Position numbers and translations under genes: made by a program
Notes under the pieces: model-generated
The model's input: only the letters and a program-made list of their open reading frames with translations
The model's database searches: none
What the model was told of the DNA's origin: nothing
Assembly (NCBI GenBank): GCA_902761735.1
Contig: CACWLL010000014.1
Coordinates: 1 to 46,224, forward strand
Source: an uncultured bacterium
GTDB lineage: Bacteria > Cyanobacteriota > Vampirovibrionia > Gastranaerophilales > Gastranaerophilaceae
DNA: 46,224 nucleotides
Reading direction: 5' to 3'
In this document: positions 33,127 through 42,694 of the stretch, piece by piece
How positions within the stretch are numbered: the first letter of the stretch is position 1
Layout of the letters: each line of letters begins with the position of its first letter

Positions 33127-34623
33127 CTATAAAATCATTTTCCCGCCATGTCCGCTCTGAGGGTTAAACCCTACGGCAGGTCTTGTGTTATTTGTTTTAT
33201 ATAAATTTTCATTTACTTTTTGAATTAAATATTTATCGGTATTACACAAAACAGCAAAATCTTCTGCCGTAATATCTCTTCTTCCGTCACGCCTTGCAAT
33301 ATCAGCAGCATTAAGAACAAGTGATTCAATTGTTCTGTTTGAATACCCTTTTGTAAGTGCAACAACCTTCTTCATTTCTTCCTGATTAGAAGCGAGAGAA
33401 GCTCCTTTATATAGAGCGTTCAGTTTAAGATACAATACCTTATATCTCGTATCATCATCTGCTAAACCGATATACGCTGTTTCATTCAATCTGCTCTGAA
33501 TAGCTTTATCAATCATATCAATTTTGTTAGTAGAGCCGATAACTATAACATTACGCCCGAGAACATCATCCAAACACTGTAAAAGCGTTGATACGACTTT
33601 GTTATCTTCGGATGAACCTGATGTTAACTTTCTTTCTGATGTTAAAGTTTCCATTTCATCAAGCATTAAGAATACCGGTTTCCCGGTTTCATCTGCCATT
33701 TTTAGTGCATAATCAAAAGACGCCTGTACGTTATTTGAAGATTGGTTTACAAATTTTGAGCCAACTTTTGATACTTTCATTTTTAACAAAGGTAATCCTG
33801 TTTCTTGAGCAACAGCTTCCATAAAGAAAGTTTTTCCGCATCCCGGAGGTCCGTAGAATATATATCCGCGAGGGATTCTTTTTCCGTATTCTAATTCATC
33901 AAGTTTTGCAAGCTCGGGATTTAAAACAGGTTCAATAACCTTATCTCGGAAACTTGCTTTCAAATCGTCCATTCCGCCAACACTTACAAATCCTCGCGGA
34001 GAATATTTATTAGGCTTAAATTCCTCTAATCCTTCAGGAAGTTCCGGCTTTTTTATTTTTTTATCTGTTTTTGCTTGTGGTTTATTAACTTTTTCCGATT
34101 GTTGAGACTTATCCTTTTTCTCAGGTTCAAAATTTTTAATTGCATCCAACACTGCAGTATCTACATCTTTAGAACCATGTTTTTTGCCTTTTTTTGCCAA
34201 CTTTTCAGTTTTAATAGCATCCTCCAAAAGTTGGTCAATTTCAGCTGAATCATCCATGATTAAAATCAGTTGATTTAGCCAATAATTAGGATCTAATGCT
34301 CTTCTTTTAGCAGCTTCAGCCTTATACCCTTTTAATTCTTTTTCTCTGTAATGCAACTCAGGAAATCTGTTATTTATCTGGTTTGCTGTAATATTTTTTA
34401 CACCTATAAGCAAAGCATCATATTTGTCAACAAGATTTTGATTATTTTCGGCTTCGGCTTTTCTCAATTTATCTTCGGTTTCCATGCAATAAGTATTAAG
34501 AGCAAGCAAAGTATTTGCCAGTTCTTTATTGCCTTTTGCATGTCTTAACTTATTGTTTACCTTTTCGTTTAGTTCCTTATTATAACCGAAATACGGACTA
34601 TTAGCTATGCTGTGTATTCTCAT
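33127..34623 (-). CDS. AAA+ ATPase with group-specific N-terminal domain
   Basis: A 498-residue protein. Residues 1-15 carry an ISxxxxFGY-like motif (SPYFGY). Residues 15-200 are helical and charged, with a Lys/Gln-rich linker (165-195). The AAA module follows: GGMDDLKASF, Walker A GPPGCGKT (258-265), Walker B VFLMLDEME (317-325) and sensor 1 GSTN. The second region of homology has QSRLNETAYIG, only partly like the usual R-x-GR-x-D arginine-finger block. The C-terminal lid domain is present. It resembles the katanin/spastin/FtsH-type AAA branch without a protease domain. The substrate is unknown. GGGGAAAAT precedes the ATG. Confidence 0.85.
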   Translation of the reverse strand: MRIHSIANSPYFGYNKELNEKVNNKLRHAKGNKELANTLLALNTYCMETEDKLRKAEAENNQNLVDKYDALLIGVKNITANQINNRFPELHYREKELKGYKAEAAKRRALDPNYWLNQLILIMDDSAEIDQLLEDAIKTEKLAKKGKKHGSKDVDTAVLDAIKNFEPEKKDKSQQSEKVNKPQAKTDKKIKKPELPEGLEEFKPNKYSPRGFVSVGGMDDLKASFRDKVIEPVLNPELAKLDELEYGKRIPRGYIFYGPPGCGKTFFMEAVAQETGLPLLKMKVSKVGSKFVNQSSNNVQASFDYALKMADETGKPVFLMLDEMETLTSERKLTSGSSEDNKVVSTLLQCLDDVLGRNVIVIGSTNKIDMIDKAIQSRLNETAYIGLADDDTRYKVLYLKLNALYKGASLASNQEEMKKVVALTKGYSNRTIESLVLNAADIARRDGRRDITAEDFAVLCNTDKYLIQKVNENLYKTNNTRPAVGFNPQSGHGGKMIL

Positions 34624-34728
34624 ATTTTCCCCTTAGATAGATGTATAATATAATAAAGATATCTTAAATACTATATTTGTAATAAAAATTTTACAAAAAT
34701 ACATCTAAAGCTTTCAAGAACAACCAAC

Positions 34729-35937
34729 TTAGCTGCCGAATTTTCTTCTCTTCAGTTCTGCAAGCTCATCCTGATACGGAGATAAATCACGAATTTTCTC
34801 TATCACATTCGGAACAACAGAAAGAACATAATCAATATCTTTATCCGTTGTGTATTTGCTTAAAGAAAAACGAATGCTGCCATGAATAGCCGTAAATGGT
34901 ACATTCATTGCTCTTAAAACATGACTCGGTTCAAGAGAACCCGATGTACATGCAGAACCTGAACTTGCACAAATACCTAAATCACTCAGATGCAACAGAA
35001 TTAATTCACCCTCAACATATTCAAAACCAATATTTGTAGTATTAGGGACTCTGTTTGCGACTCCTGTATTTAATCTCGCATTAAACACTGATTTTAAAAT
35101 TCCGTCTTCAAGCTTATCTCTCAGTCGTTTAACTTCTGTCATTTCATATTGCAAATTATCTGATGCGCGTTCGCAAGCAGTACCCAAGCCGACAATATAC
35201 GGAACATTTTCCGTACCTGCACGTTTCCCGCGTTCCTGATGCCCCCCGATTATTAATGGGGATAATATCGTTTTTGAATTAACATACAAAGCTCCGACAC
35301 CCTTTGGCGCGTGGAATTTATGACCGGAAACCGCCAACATATCAACGCCGCATGCCTGAACATCAATTGGGATTTTCCCCGCAGCTTGAACAGCATCTAC
35401 AAAAAATTTAGTATGTTGGTTTTTGCTTTTAATTATTTCTGAAATTTTTTGTATAGGATTAATAACTCCGGTTTCATTGTTCGCATACATAACGGATACC
35501 AAAGCAGTATCATCATTTATAGCGGAAGCAAGTTGCTCCAAGTCCAATTCACCGTTTGAATTTACATTAATATAATCAGTTTTATAGCCCTGTTTTTCCA
35601 AATATTTATATACATTTAACACCGCAGGATGTTCAACTTTTGTAGTAATTATATGACGTTTGGACTTGTCCATATCCAAAACCCCACGAATCGCCATATT
35701 ATCACCCTCTGAACCGCACGAAGTAAATATAATTTCTTTTTCATTATTGGCGTTAAAAAATTCTTTAACCTTCACCCTGGCTTCTTTTACCGCATTTGAA
35801 GATTTTTTTGCAAAATCATACATACTTGAAGGATTTGCATATTCTTCCTTTAGATATGGCAACATCGATTCAAAAACTTTTTCGTCAACTTTAGATGTAG
35901 CATTATTATCTAAATATATTAAATTATTTGCCATCAT
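34729..35937 (-). CDS. nifS: Cysteine desulfurase NifS/IscS
   Basis: PLP enzyme that takes sulfur from cysteine for iron-sulfur clusters. The 402 residues contain YLDNNATSKVD at the N terminus, ANNETG, VSGHKFHAPKG with the PLP Lys, and the mobile-loop ASSGSACTSGSLEPSHVL with the active-site Cys. It overlaps the 3' end of nifU by 14 bp, so the pair is cotranslated. NifS rather than IscS is chosen because the partner is a NifU-type scaffold. Confidence 0.93.
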   Translation of the reverse strand: MMANNLIYLDNNATSKVDEKVFESMLPYLKEEYANPSSMYDFAKKSSNAVKEARVKVKEFFNANNEKEIIFTSCGSEGDNMAIRGVLDMDKSKRHIITTKVEHPAVLNVYKYLEKQGYKTDYINVNSNGELDLEQLASAINDDTALVSVMYANNETGVINPIQKISEIIKSKNQHTKFFVDAVQAAGKIPIDVQACGVDMLAVSGHKFHAPKGVGALYVNSKTILSPLIIGGHQERGKRAGTENVPYIVGLGTACERASDNLQYEMTEVKRLRDKLEDGILKSVFNARLNTGVANRVPNTTNIGFEYVEGELILLHLSDLGICASSGSACTSGSLEPSHVLRAMNVPFTAIHGSIRFSLSKYTTDKDIDYVLSVVPNVIEKIRDLSPYQDELAELKRRKFGS

Positions 35938-36793
35938 AATTTACCTCTACAACTTCAATATTTTCATCAACAGCTTCTCGCAAACTTGATTCAACAAAAG
36001 CCTTTAATGTCAAAGTTGAATTTCTGCAGCCTGAGCAACGTCCTCTCAACCTTACATACACTTTATCACCTTCAATGTCTACTAATGTAATATCCCCACC
36101 ATCTTTTTGCAGCTCGGGAGAAATTCTATTTTCAACTATACTGTTAATCTTTAAAATTTTCTGAGCAGGAGAAAGAACAACTTTATTTTCGTCATTTTCT
36201 TTCTTTTCCTTGTTATAATAAGTATCTATAATATCTTGAATAGCGTTCTTACATTTACCGCAAGCGCCCCCTGCTTTTGTATAATTTGTAACTTCTTCAA
36301 CAGTTTTTAAACCGTTTTGCTTAATTGCTTCCCAAATAAGATTTTCTGTGACACCAAAGCAAGTACAAACGATTTTCTCATCAACAGGCTTGCCGTTAAT
36401 TTCATCCAACGCATCATTCAAATCATCTTTATCAACATAACCTTTTAAGGCATCTTCTAAAGCCTCATAGCCCATTACAGAGCAGTGCATTTTTTCGGGT
36501 GGCAACCCGCCCAACTCATCGGCAATATCTTTATTTGTAATTTTTCGCACTTCATCAACGGATTTACCTATAATCATTTCAGTTAAAATACTTGAACTTG
36601 CAACAGCGGAGCCGCATCCAAAAGTTTGGAATTTAGCATCCGTAACAATACCATCTTTAATTTTTAAATATATCTTTAGCTGGTCACCGCAAGTCAAAGA
36701 ACCGGCGTTACCAACAGCATCAGCATCGTCAATTTTCCCTACATTACGAGGGTTTCTATAATGATCCATTACTTTTTCGGAATAATCCCACAT
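35924..36793 (-). CDS. nifU: Three-domain iron-sulfur scaffold NifU
   Basis: Cluster-assembly scaffold with all three NifU domains in 289 residues. These are an IscU-like N-terminal domain with Cys35, Cys60 and Cys104; a central [2Fe-2S] BFD-like domain with Cys143, Cys145, Cys178 and Cys181; and a C-terminal NifU domain with CSGC (253-256). Such full-length NifU proteins occur in diazotrophs and also in anaerobes where it serves general cluster assembly. No nitrogenase gene is present. AAGGAAAA precedes the ATG. It is followed by the overlapping nifS. Confidence 0.94.
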   Translation of the reverse strand: MWDYSEKVMDHYRNPRNVGKIDDADAVGNAGSLTCGDQLKIYLKIKDGIVTDAKFQTFGCGSAVASSSILTEMIIGKSVDEVRKITNKDIADELGGLPPEKMHCSVMGYEALEDALKGYVDKDDLNDALDEINGKPVDEKIVCTCFGVTENLIWEAIKQNGLKTVEEVTNYTKAGGACGKCKNAIQDIIDTYYNKEKKENDENKVVLSPAQKILKINSIVENRISPELQKDGGDITLVDIEGDKVYVRLRGRCSGCRNSTLTLKAFVESSLREAVDENIEVVEVNYDGK

Positions 36794-36902
36794 AATTTTT
36801 TCCTTATTTTACTGTTTACGCTAAAAGTATTCTACATCAAAAATGCAAAAATCGCTCACTAGTTAATTATTTTATAATATTTTAAAATTTAAAATCTGCT
36901 CA

Positions 36903-36911
36903 TGGTATAAT
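36903..36911 (+). promoter_or_regulatory. Extended -10 promoter of the secreted GxSxG gene
   Basis: TGGTATAAT at 36903-36911 is a perfect extended -10; TTTAAA 19 bp upstream is a weak -35. A 25-nt leader with GAGGTCA follows before the ATG at 36943. Confidence 0.55.
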
Positions 36912-36942
36912 ATCCATTGTAGTAAACCTTGAGGTCAGTTTT

Positions 36943-38133
36943 ATGAAAAAGATATTTGTGCTGCTTTTTACTCTCTTAATTGGTATAAATTCTGCTAATG
37001 CCGCAGGCAATTTAAGTTTCGTATATATAAACGGGTCAAATAATAATGATAAAAAAATGCACGATTGGTATTTTAAAGGAGTTGAAAAATTACATCCGGT
37101 TATGCGCAAGAAATTTTTGAAAAATCGTGCAATAAAAAAATACTATCACGGAATCGGGAATCTGAATATAAAAGAAGAACCCGTCATTTTCTTTTGGGGA
37201 TATAACAGTAAACAAGACTTGGCATATGTAAAAAAACAGCTTGAAATATCAAAAATGGTAAGCTCCTCAGGCGCATATTTGGTAAGAAGTTTGATTACTC
37301 AGTATATGCACGACGCAATTTGGGTTCAAAAACCTCATAATATGATTCCGATTCTTGACGAACTTAATGAAAAGATTAAAGCAGAAGCAAACTCCGGAAA
37401 CGAAGTCATTTTATATGGATACTCGGCAGGGACATTTGTAACATACGAATATATGTTTAACAAACTAAGATACCTGAATTTGGAAAAACTTTTCAGTAAA
37501 TTGGACATGGACGAAGATTTCATGAATTTTATAAAAGCAAATCCGCAAAATGATACATGTATATCAGCAATGTCATCTGAATACGGCGGGATAGGAACAG
37601 TTTCTCCTGCCGGGCATATAATTCTTAACGGAAACAAGAAGCAATTAAAAGAAAATTATTTAAAGCTCAATAAAATGACGGAAAAAGCTTGTGCCCCTGA
37701 TGGCAAAATCCGAGGAATAGTCAACTTTGCAAGTCCGCTTCCTCTTTTTTATTCGGATATTAGCGACGAGAACTACGCTCCAAACTACTACAACCGTATC
37801 ATGATTAAATATATTCTTGAAAATGGGATATTCATGATTACGGTAAACTTTAAAGAAGATCCGCTCGGTTTCCCAACAAGCAATAATCTGACTATCAAAG
37901 ATATCGCTAATCGATTAGATCTCACAATTGAAAATCCATCCGGAGTAATATATGACAACTCCGGAGTATGGAGTAAAAGAATGTTCCCGTTTGCACACAC
38001 CTCATATTGGACTGCTCGCAGAGCTTTTTCTAATGCTGTTGTAAAAAGCTTTGTAAACGGTTATAAGTTCCAATACGATGAAAAATTTCAGAAAAAAATG
38101 TTAAAGAAAGACAGTAAAAAATTAGAATTATAA
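36943..38133 (+). CDS. Secreted protein with GYSAG nucleophile-elbow motif
   Basis: A 396-residue protein with a clear signal peptide (residues 1-20, ending NANAA-type). Residues 155-165 (VILYGYSAGTF) match the nucleophile elbow of alpha/beta hydrolases, Ser161 being the candidate nucleophile. A beta-strand like VIFFWGYNSKQD precedes it and a possible catalytic His lies in PFAHTSYW near residue 350. I do not recognise a subfamily. It could be a lipase, esterase or a non-catalytic relative. GAGGTCA lies 7 nt before the ATG. The gene is alone, between nifU and a shared terminator. Confidence 0.7.
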   Translation: MKKIFVLLFTLLIGINSANAAGNLSFVYINGSNNNDKKMHDWYFKGVEKLHPVMRKKFLKNRAIKKYYHGIGNLNIKEEPVIFFWGYNSKQDLAYVKKQLEISKMVSSSGAYLVRSLITQYMHDAIWVQKPHNMIPILDELNEKIKAEANSGNEVILYGYSAGTFVTYEYMFNKLRYLNLEKLFSKLDMDEDFMNFIKANPQNDTCISAMSSEYGGIGTVSPAGHIILNGNKKQLKENYLKLNKMTEKACAPDGKIRGIVNFASPLPLFYSDISDENYAPNYYNRIMIKYILENGIFMITVNFKEDPLGFPTSNNLTIKDIANRLDLTIENPSGVIYDNSGVWSKRMFPFAHTSYWTARRAFSNAVVKSFVNGYKFQYDEKFQKKMLKKDSKKLEL

Positions 38134-38138
38134 AATAA

Positions 38139-38160
38139 AGACCGATGAATTCATCGGTCT
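38139..38160. terminator. Two-way terminator between convergent genes
   Basis: AGACCGATG, AATT and CATCGGTCT form a perfect 22-bp palindrome, a 9-bp stem with a 4-nt loop. CTTTCC follows on the plus strand and TTTATTTTATAA on the minus strand. It lies between the ends of the secreted-protein gene and the membrane-protein gene and can serve both. Confidence 0.75.
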
Positions 38161-38199
38161 CTTTCCCTACTACTATACCTTAATACCAATTTTTTATAA

Positions 38200-38925
38200 T
38201 TAAGCTTCATCACTCAATTTCTTATATTCATTTTGGAAATCCCTTGCAACTTTTGAGCGATTATTAATTGACGCAAAAAACGCTGAAAGAACCGTTATAT
38301 GAGGAGCATATTCCGTAAGTGTTTTGGCAGTGGTTTTTAACCACTCAGGAGATTTCTTCGTAACATCCGCTGCAAACTTTTGAAATCTTGCAGGAACATT
38401 AACATTATTCAAATGTCCTGAAACGTTTGATATACCCTTATCTATACGAGATATCCATTTTGGACTTAATTTACTAAAGCCGGCAGCTAATGCCATAGGT
38501 ACAGCTGTTGTAACAGCTAAAAATGCCGCAATATTACCTATCATAGATAACATAGGATTATTTTGGTTAAATTTTCTTACATTTTCGCTTTTTCTCTCCG
38601 CAAAATTATTAAGAGCTCCGCCAATAGCAGCCGTACCAAGCAAGAACGCCCACCATGCGCCGCTCTTTACAGCATTTGCAACTTTTGCCGCATTTCCTGT
38701 TACCTCTTTAGTCAAAAACGTTGAATTCTTACCTGTTAAAATACCCGCAGAAGCAGCTGCAATCAAAGGAACTGACCAATAAGCTCTGTCAATGGCTTTT
38801 GCTCGTTTTCTTCCTTTTGTTACTGCAGTGTTAAGCGCTTGTGCTCTAATTTCCATTTCTTCTTCAGGAGAACGCATTTCACATCCCGAAGTGAAGTTTT
38901 GAGCTGATATAGCTGATACTTGCAT
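38200..38925 (-). CDS. Membrane protein with N-terminal ISxxNFxxG motif
   Basis: A 241-residue protein with no known domain. After an N-terminal SAISAQNFTSG motif come a charged helix (20-50) and four hydrophobic segments: about 52-66 (VPLIAAASAGILTG), 92-108 (WWAFLLGTAAIGGALN), 127-150 (MLSMIGNIAAFLAVTTAVPMAL) and a weaker one near 210. The ATG at 38925 is chosen because AGGTG precedes it by 6-7 nt; an in-frame GTG lies 9 bp upstream. It shares its N-terminal motif style with the AAA+ and J-domain proteins in this window. Function unknown. Confidence 0.72.
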   Translation of the reverse strand: MQVSAISAQNFTSGCEMRSPEEEMEIRAQALNTAVTKGRKRAKAIDRAYWSVPLIAAASAGILTGKNSTFLTKEVTGNAAKVANAVKSGAWWAFLLGTAAIGGALNNFAERKSENVRKFNQNNPMLSMIGNIAAFLAVTTAVPMALAAGFSKLSPKWISRIDKGISNVSGHLNNVNVPARFQKFAADVTKKSPEWLKTTAKTLTEYAPHITVLSAFFASINNRSKVARDFQNEYKKLSDEA

Positions 38926-39017
38926 ATAATACACCTACACTTTCATAAAATAATTATATTATATTAAAGAGAGAAAGTAAAATTTTTTGCTATTTTTTTA
39001 TACCTTTGTCATAATTA

Positions 39018-39046
39018 TTTACAATAAAAAATATTTTTTATATTAT
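39018..39046 (+). promoter_or_regulatory. Promoter of mtaB, probably leaderless
   Basis: TTTACA, a 17-bp spacer and TATTAT end 6 bp before the ATG at 39053. There is no Shine-Dalgarno, so the transcript would begin at the start codon. Confidence 0.6.
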
Positions 39047-39052
39047 GAAAAA

Positions 39053-40348
39053 ATGAAGCGATTTTTAATACATACAATGGGTTGCAAATCAAATCAATTT
39101 GAAAGTGCAATAATAAAAGAAAATTTAGAGCAGAACGGACTTATAGAAAGCAAAAATGCTGAAAATGCAGATTATTATATTCTTAATTCCTGTTCCGTAA
39201 CGCATAAAAGTGACAACGAAGCCCTATATTTACTCAGGAGTTTGAAACATAAAAATCCAAATATTATAAATATAATAACAGGTTGTTTTGCACAAATCGA
39301 AAAAGACAAACTTTTAAATGAAGATTATATAGATTTAGTTGTAGGTAATGATGAAAAGTTAAAAATATATGATGCAATAAAGAAGTTTGAAACAGCGCAA
39401 GAAAAATATTTTATGTCAGATATAATGCTGCAAAAAACTTTTAATTATACCCGTTTAATTGACACAACAAAAACTCGAGCGAGTTTAAAAATTCAAGACG
39501 GCTGCGACAACAGATGCTCATATTGTATTATTCCTTATGCAAGAGGCAATAGCAGAAGCGCAAAACCCGATTTTATAATTGATGAAATCAATTCTCTTGT
39601 TACAAAAGGATTTAATGAGGTTGTATTTACCGGAATACATATAGGACTATGGGGCAAAGAATTTGGGCTAAATTTGCTTGATTTGTTAAAAGAGGTAGAA
39701 GAAAAAACAAATCTTACAAGATATCGATTAGGTTCGCTTTATCCAAATGAAATTAACGACGAGATGCTTGATTTCTTAGTCCAATCAAAAAAATTTTGTC
39801 CGCATTTTCATTTATCATTACAGTCTGCATGCAATAAGACACTGAAAGCAATGAACCGGCAATATCTTGTAGAAGATTATTTGGCATTAATTGATAAAAT
39901 TAATAATAAATTTCATTTGCCTTTTATTGGAAGTGATATTATAACCGGTTTTGCCGGCGAAACGGATGAGGATTTTGAAATAACAAAAGAAAATCTTGAA
40001 AAATCCGGACTGTCTCAAATTCACACTTTTCCATATTCCATAAGGCAAGGAACAACCGGTGCAGAAATGAACAATCAAGTTGATGAAAAGATTAAAGATG
40101 CACGTGCCACTGTTATAAAAAACATTTCAAATATTAAATATAAGGAATTTATTTCCAAAAATATCGGAGAAAAAACCGAATTATTAATTGAAAAACACCC
40201 TGATAAAAATACCGGATTTATAAAGGGTGTAACGAAAAATTATTTAACAGTAATTTTGGATAAAAAAGATTTAAGCCTTACAAATACAATTCAAACCGCA
40301 AAAATTATTGATTATCGGAATGGAAAAATATACGGAGAAATTTTGTAA
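39053..40348 (+). CDS. mtaB: tRNA t6A37 methylthiotransferase MtaB
   Basis: Radical SAM enzyme that makes ms2t6A at tRNA position 37. The N-terminal domain carries three cluster cysteines (TMGCKSNQFES, NSCSVT, TGCFAQ). The radical SAM motif is DGCDNRCSYCIIPYARG, and the TGIHIGLWG block is typical of MtaB rather than MiaB or RimO. A TRAM-like end is present. I start at the ATG at 39053, giving 431 residues, because the family begins a few residues before the first Cys motif and a good promoter ends 6 bp upstream; a longer frame from 38987 would include that promoter. Confidence 0.9.
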   Translation: MKRFLIHTMGCKSNQFESAIIKENLEQNGLIESKNAENADYYILNSCSVTHKSDNEALYLLRSLKHKNPNIINIITGCFAQIEKDKLLNEDYIDLVVGNDEKLKIYDAIKKFETAQEKYFMSDIMLQKTFNYTRLIDTTKTRASLKIQDGCDNRCSYCIIPYARGNSRSAKPDFIIDEINSLVTKGFNEVVFTGIHIGLWGKEFGLNLLDLLKEVEEKTNLTRYRLGSLYPNEINDEMLDFLVQSKKFCPHFHLSLQSACNKTLKAMNRQYLVEDYLALIDKINNKFHLPFIGSDIITGFAGETDEDFEITKENLEKSGLSQIHTFPYSIRQGTTGAEMNNQVDEKIKDARATVIKNISNIKYKEFISKNIGEKTELLIEKHPDKNTGFIKGVTKNYLTVILDKKDLSLTNTIQTAKIIDYRNGKIYGEIL

Positions 40349-40409
40349 ACAACAAATTTTGAACAGTTTATTGTAATATAAGTATGGAATTAAAACGTAA
40401 GAGGGAAGA

Positions 40410-41396
40410 ATGATAGAATTTTTAGCAAATTCACACTGGTTAGCACCGCAAATGAATTTTTTAGAGTTTATACAAAACATTAGGACACCACATCTTGAAA
40501 TTTTAAACAAATTTTTCTTATCAGTTACGGTACTGGGGGAAGTTTGGCTGCCATCGCTAATTTGTGCGATATGGTACTGGTGTGTTGATTCAAAAAAGGG
40601 AGTTTACTTATTCTCACTATTTGGGATGAATGCACTTGTTTCTCATTTATTAAAACTTACAGCGTGTGTATATCGACCATGGATATATGATGATAGAATT
40701 ACTCCTGTTGACATAGCAATGGAAAGAGCTAAAAGTTACTCTATGCCAAGCGGGCACTCCGCAACGGCATCCTCTGTCATTGGGGGACTTGCGTTCTTAT
40801 ACAGAAAAAATCCGTTTATTTTAATCTTACTTGTAATTATAGTACTAATGGTTGGATTTTCTCGCCTTTGGTTAGGTGTTCATACACCTCAAGATGTAAT
40901 TGCCGGACTCACAATAGGGCTTATATTAATTCTTATTTTTAACAAAATTATAGAATGGGCAGAAAGCAACAAGACAAGATATTTATACTTAGCATTGTTT
41001 GTAAACCTGTTTGCCGTTGCTGCTTTAATATATGTATTAAAATTCAACACTTATCCAATGGATTATATCAATGGGAAACTATTAGTAAACCCGCATCATG
41101 CACTTAAGACTTCAATTACATTTGATTTTTACGCATTGGGACTACTTAACGGAGTATTTCTTTGCAGAAAAATTTTACCGTTTGAAACTTACAATACGGA
41201 TTTAAAAACAAGATTTATAAGGGGGGTTATCGGAGGTGCTATATTATTTCTAATATTAAATTATCCTGTTCAGTGGGTATTTGATGAAATCTTTTCATTC
41301 AAAACAGGTTTAATTATTCAATTCCTTAGCGGATTTTTCATTACAGCTATTTATCCGCTATTATTTACTTATTCAGAAAAGCTACTCCGTAAGTAA
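40410..41396 (+). CDS. PAP2-family membrane phosphatase
   Basis: A 328-residue integral membrane protein with seven or more spans. The acid phosphatase signature is complete: KLTACVYRPW (motif 1), YSMPSGHSATASS (motif 2, His), and SRLWLGVHTPQDVIAG (motif 3, His and Asp). It may act on undecaprenyl pyrophosphate or another lipid phosphate. The C-terminal 130 residues are extra membrane helices not needed for catalysis. AGAGGGAAGA lies before the ATG at 40410. Confidence 0.88.
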   Translation: MIEFLANSHWLAPQMNFLEFIQNIRTPHLEILNKFFLSVTVLGEVWLPSLICAIWYWCVDSKKGVYLFSLFGMNALVSHLLKLTACVYRPWIYDDRITPVDIAMERAKSYSMPSGHSATASSVIGGLAFLYRKNPFILILLVIIVLMVGFSRLWLGVHTPQDVIAGLTIGLILILIFNKIIEWAESNKTRYLYLALFVNLFAVAALIYVLKFNTYPMDYINGKLLVNPHHALKTSITFDFYALGLLNGVFLCRKILPFETYNTDLKTRFIRGVIGGAILFLILNYPVQWVFDEIFSFKTGLIIQFLSGFFITAIYPLLFTYSEKLLRK

Positions 41397-41424
41397 CAAA
41401 ATTGTTTATATTACAAAACAAAAC

Positions 41425-41895
41425 CTATACAATATCAATTTTAGACGTAGAATTATTTTTCAAATATTTTTCAAATATTTCTACGGCATCACCAACCAAA
41501 TCAACACAAGGACGCTTCTTATAATACGTTTCCGTACGTTCACTCGGGTTAGGAGATGTAGAATACTCAATTCCTTGCAATAATTCTCTACAGATAATAC
41601 TCCCGTTTTTCTCCTTAAAATATTGAGCCAGCTCTTGTATCCTTTTATAATGCGCACCTTTTTCACTTGCAGAATCAGATGACGACGCAAATGCCAACCC
41701 TGCAGCCATAAACATACCGCTTACCGTGCCGCAAACTTCTCTCATTCTGCCCATTCCTCCGCCAAAAGATGATGCGATTTTCATTGCTGTACCGAAATCC
41801 AAGCCTAACTCTTCACAGAACACTCCTAATACCGCCTGTGAACAATTATACCCCTGCTTAAATAATTCTTTTGCTTTTTCTGATTTTTCGCTCAT
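41425..41895 (-). CDS. C-GCAxxG-C-C family protein
   Basis: A 156-residue small protein of a redox-type family. Conserved cysteines are visible in QGYNCSQAVLGVF, REVCGTVSG (the GCAxxG position is CGTVSG here), IICREL and RPCVDLVGDAV. The Gly-rich FGGGMGRM block is typical. The family is common in anaerobes and is thought to bind a metal or redox cofactor; its function is not established. No obvious operon partner. Confidence 0.85.
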   Translation of the reverse strand: MSEKSEKAKELFKQGYNCSQAVLGVFCEELGLDFGTAMKIASSFGGGMGRMREVCGTVSGMFMAAGLAFASSSDSASEKGAHYKRIQELAQYFKEKNGSIICRELLQGIEYSTSPNPSERTETYYKKRPCVDLVGDAVEIFEKYLKNNSTSKIDIV

Positions 41896-42003
41896 TTCCT
41901 ATCCTTATTTTTAAGTACAATAAACATTATAACAATATTAACACCAAACTTGCAATAGCAATTTATTAGGAATAAGATAAGATTTGAATGAGGATTTTGA
42001 ATA

Positions 42004-42693
42004 ATGACTAAGGGAATATTTATAACAGCGACAGGAACAGATATCGGAAAGACCTTTGTGTCAGCGCTGTTAGTAAAAAAGTTAAGAGATAACGGATATA
42101 ATTGCGGCTATTATAAACCTGTGCTAAGCGGTGCAGAGCTTAAATCAGGGAAACTAATCCCCGGTGATTGTTCTTATGTAAAAGATATTGCAGGTCTGGG
42201 CGGAGAGCCGACAGATTATCTATCCTATATGTTTGAGCCTGCACTATCACCTCATCTTGCTTCTAAAATAGAAAATAAGCATATAAAATTGGAAAAAATA
42301 CAAAAAGATTTTAAAGAAATAAAAAACAAATTTGACTACATTGTAGTTGAAGGTGCCGGCGGAATTGTTTGCCCGATGAACCTTGATTCAAATAAACCGT
42401 TATTGATTGAAGATATAATCAAAGGATTAAATTTAGATATAATTATTATTGCTCCGGCAGAATTAGGGTCTATAAATTCGACTGTCATGACTGTTGAATA
42501 TGCCAAAAATCACGGGATTAATACAAAAGGCATAATCTTGAATAACTTTCTGCCCGATGACAGAATGCAACAGGATAACAAAATCCAAATAGAAAAGCTT
42601 ACAAATATTCCGGTCATTGCAACCGTACAAAACGGCGAAAAAGATTTAGAGATTAACATAAACCTTTTAACCGAAAAATTTAAGGAGATATAA
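42004..42693 (+). CDS. bioD: Dethiobiotin synthetase
   Basis: ATP-dependent ring closure in biotin synthesis. The 229 residues show the P-loop ITATGTDIGKTFVSALL, GYYKPVLSG, and VVEGAGGIVCPM. GAGGATT precedes the ATG. It is followed one base later by bioA. No BirA operator could be recognised upstream. Confidence 0.94.
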   Translation: MTKGIFITATGTDIGKTFVSALLVKKLRDNGYNCGYYKPVLSGAELKSGKLIPGDCSYVKDIAGLGGEPTDYLSYMFEPALSPHLASKIENKHIKLEKIQKDFKEIKNKFDYIVVEGAGGIVCPMNLDSNKPLLIEDIIKGLNLDIIIIAPAELGSINSTVMTVEYAKNHGINTKGIILNNFLPDDRMQQDNKIQIEKLTNIPVIATVQNGEKDLEININLLTEKFKEI

Positions 42694-42694
42694 A

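Noticed and set aside
35924-36793. NifU as a sign of nitrogen fixation
   Set aside because: No nitrogenase or other nif gene is present, and three-domain NifU is used for general iron-sulfur assembly in many anaerobes.
38987-39052. An extended N terminus of MtaB
   Set aside because: The added residues are not family-like, and the stretch contains a good promoter (TTTACA-N17-TATTAT) ending 6 bp before the ATG at 39053.
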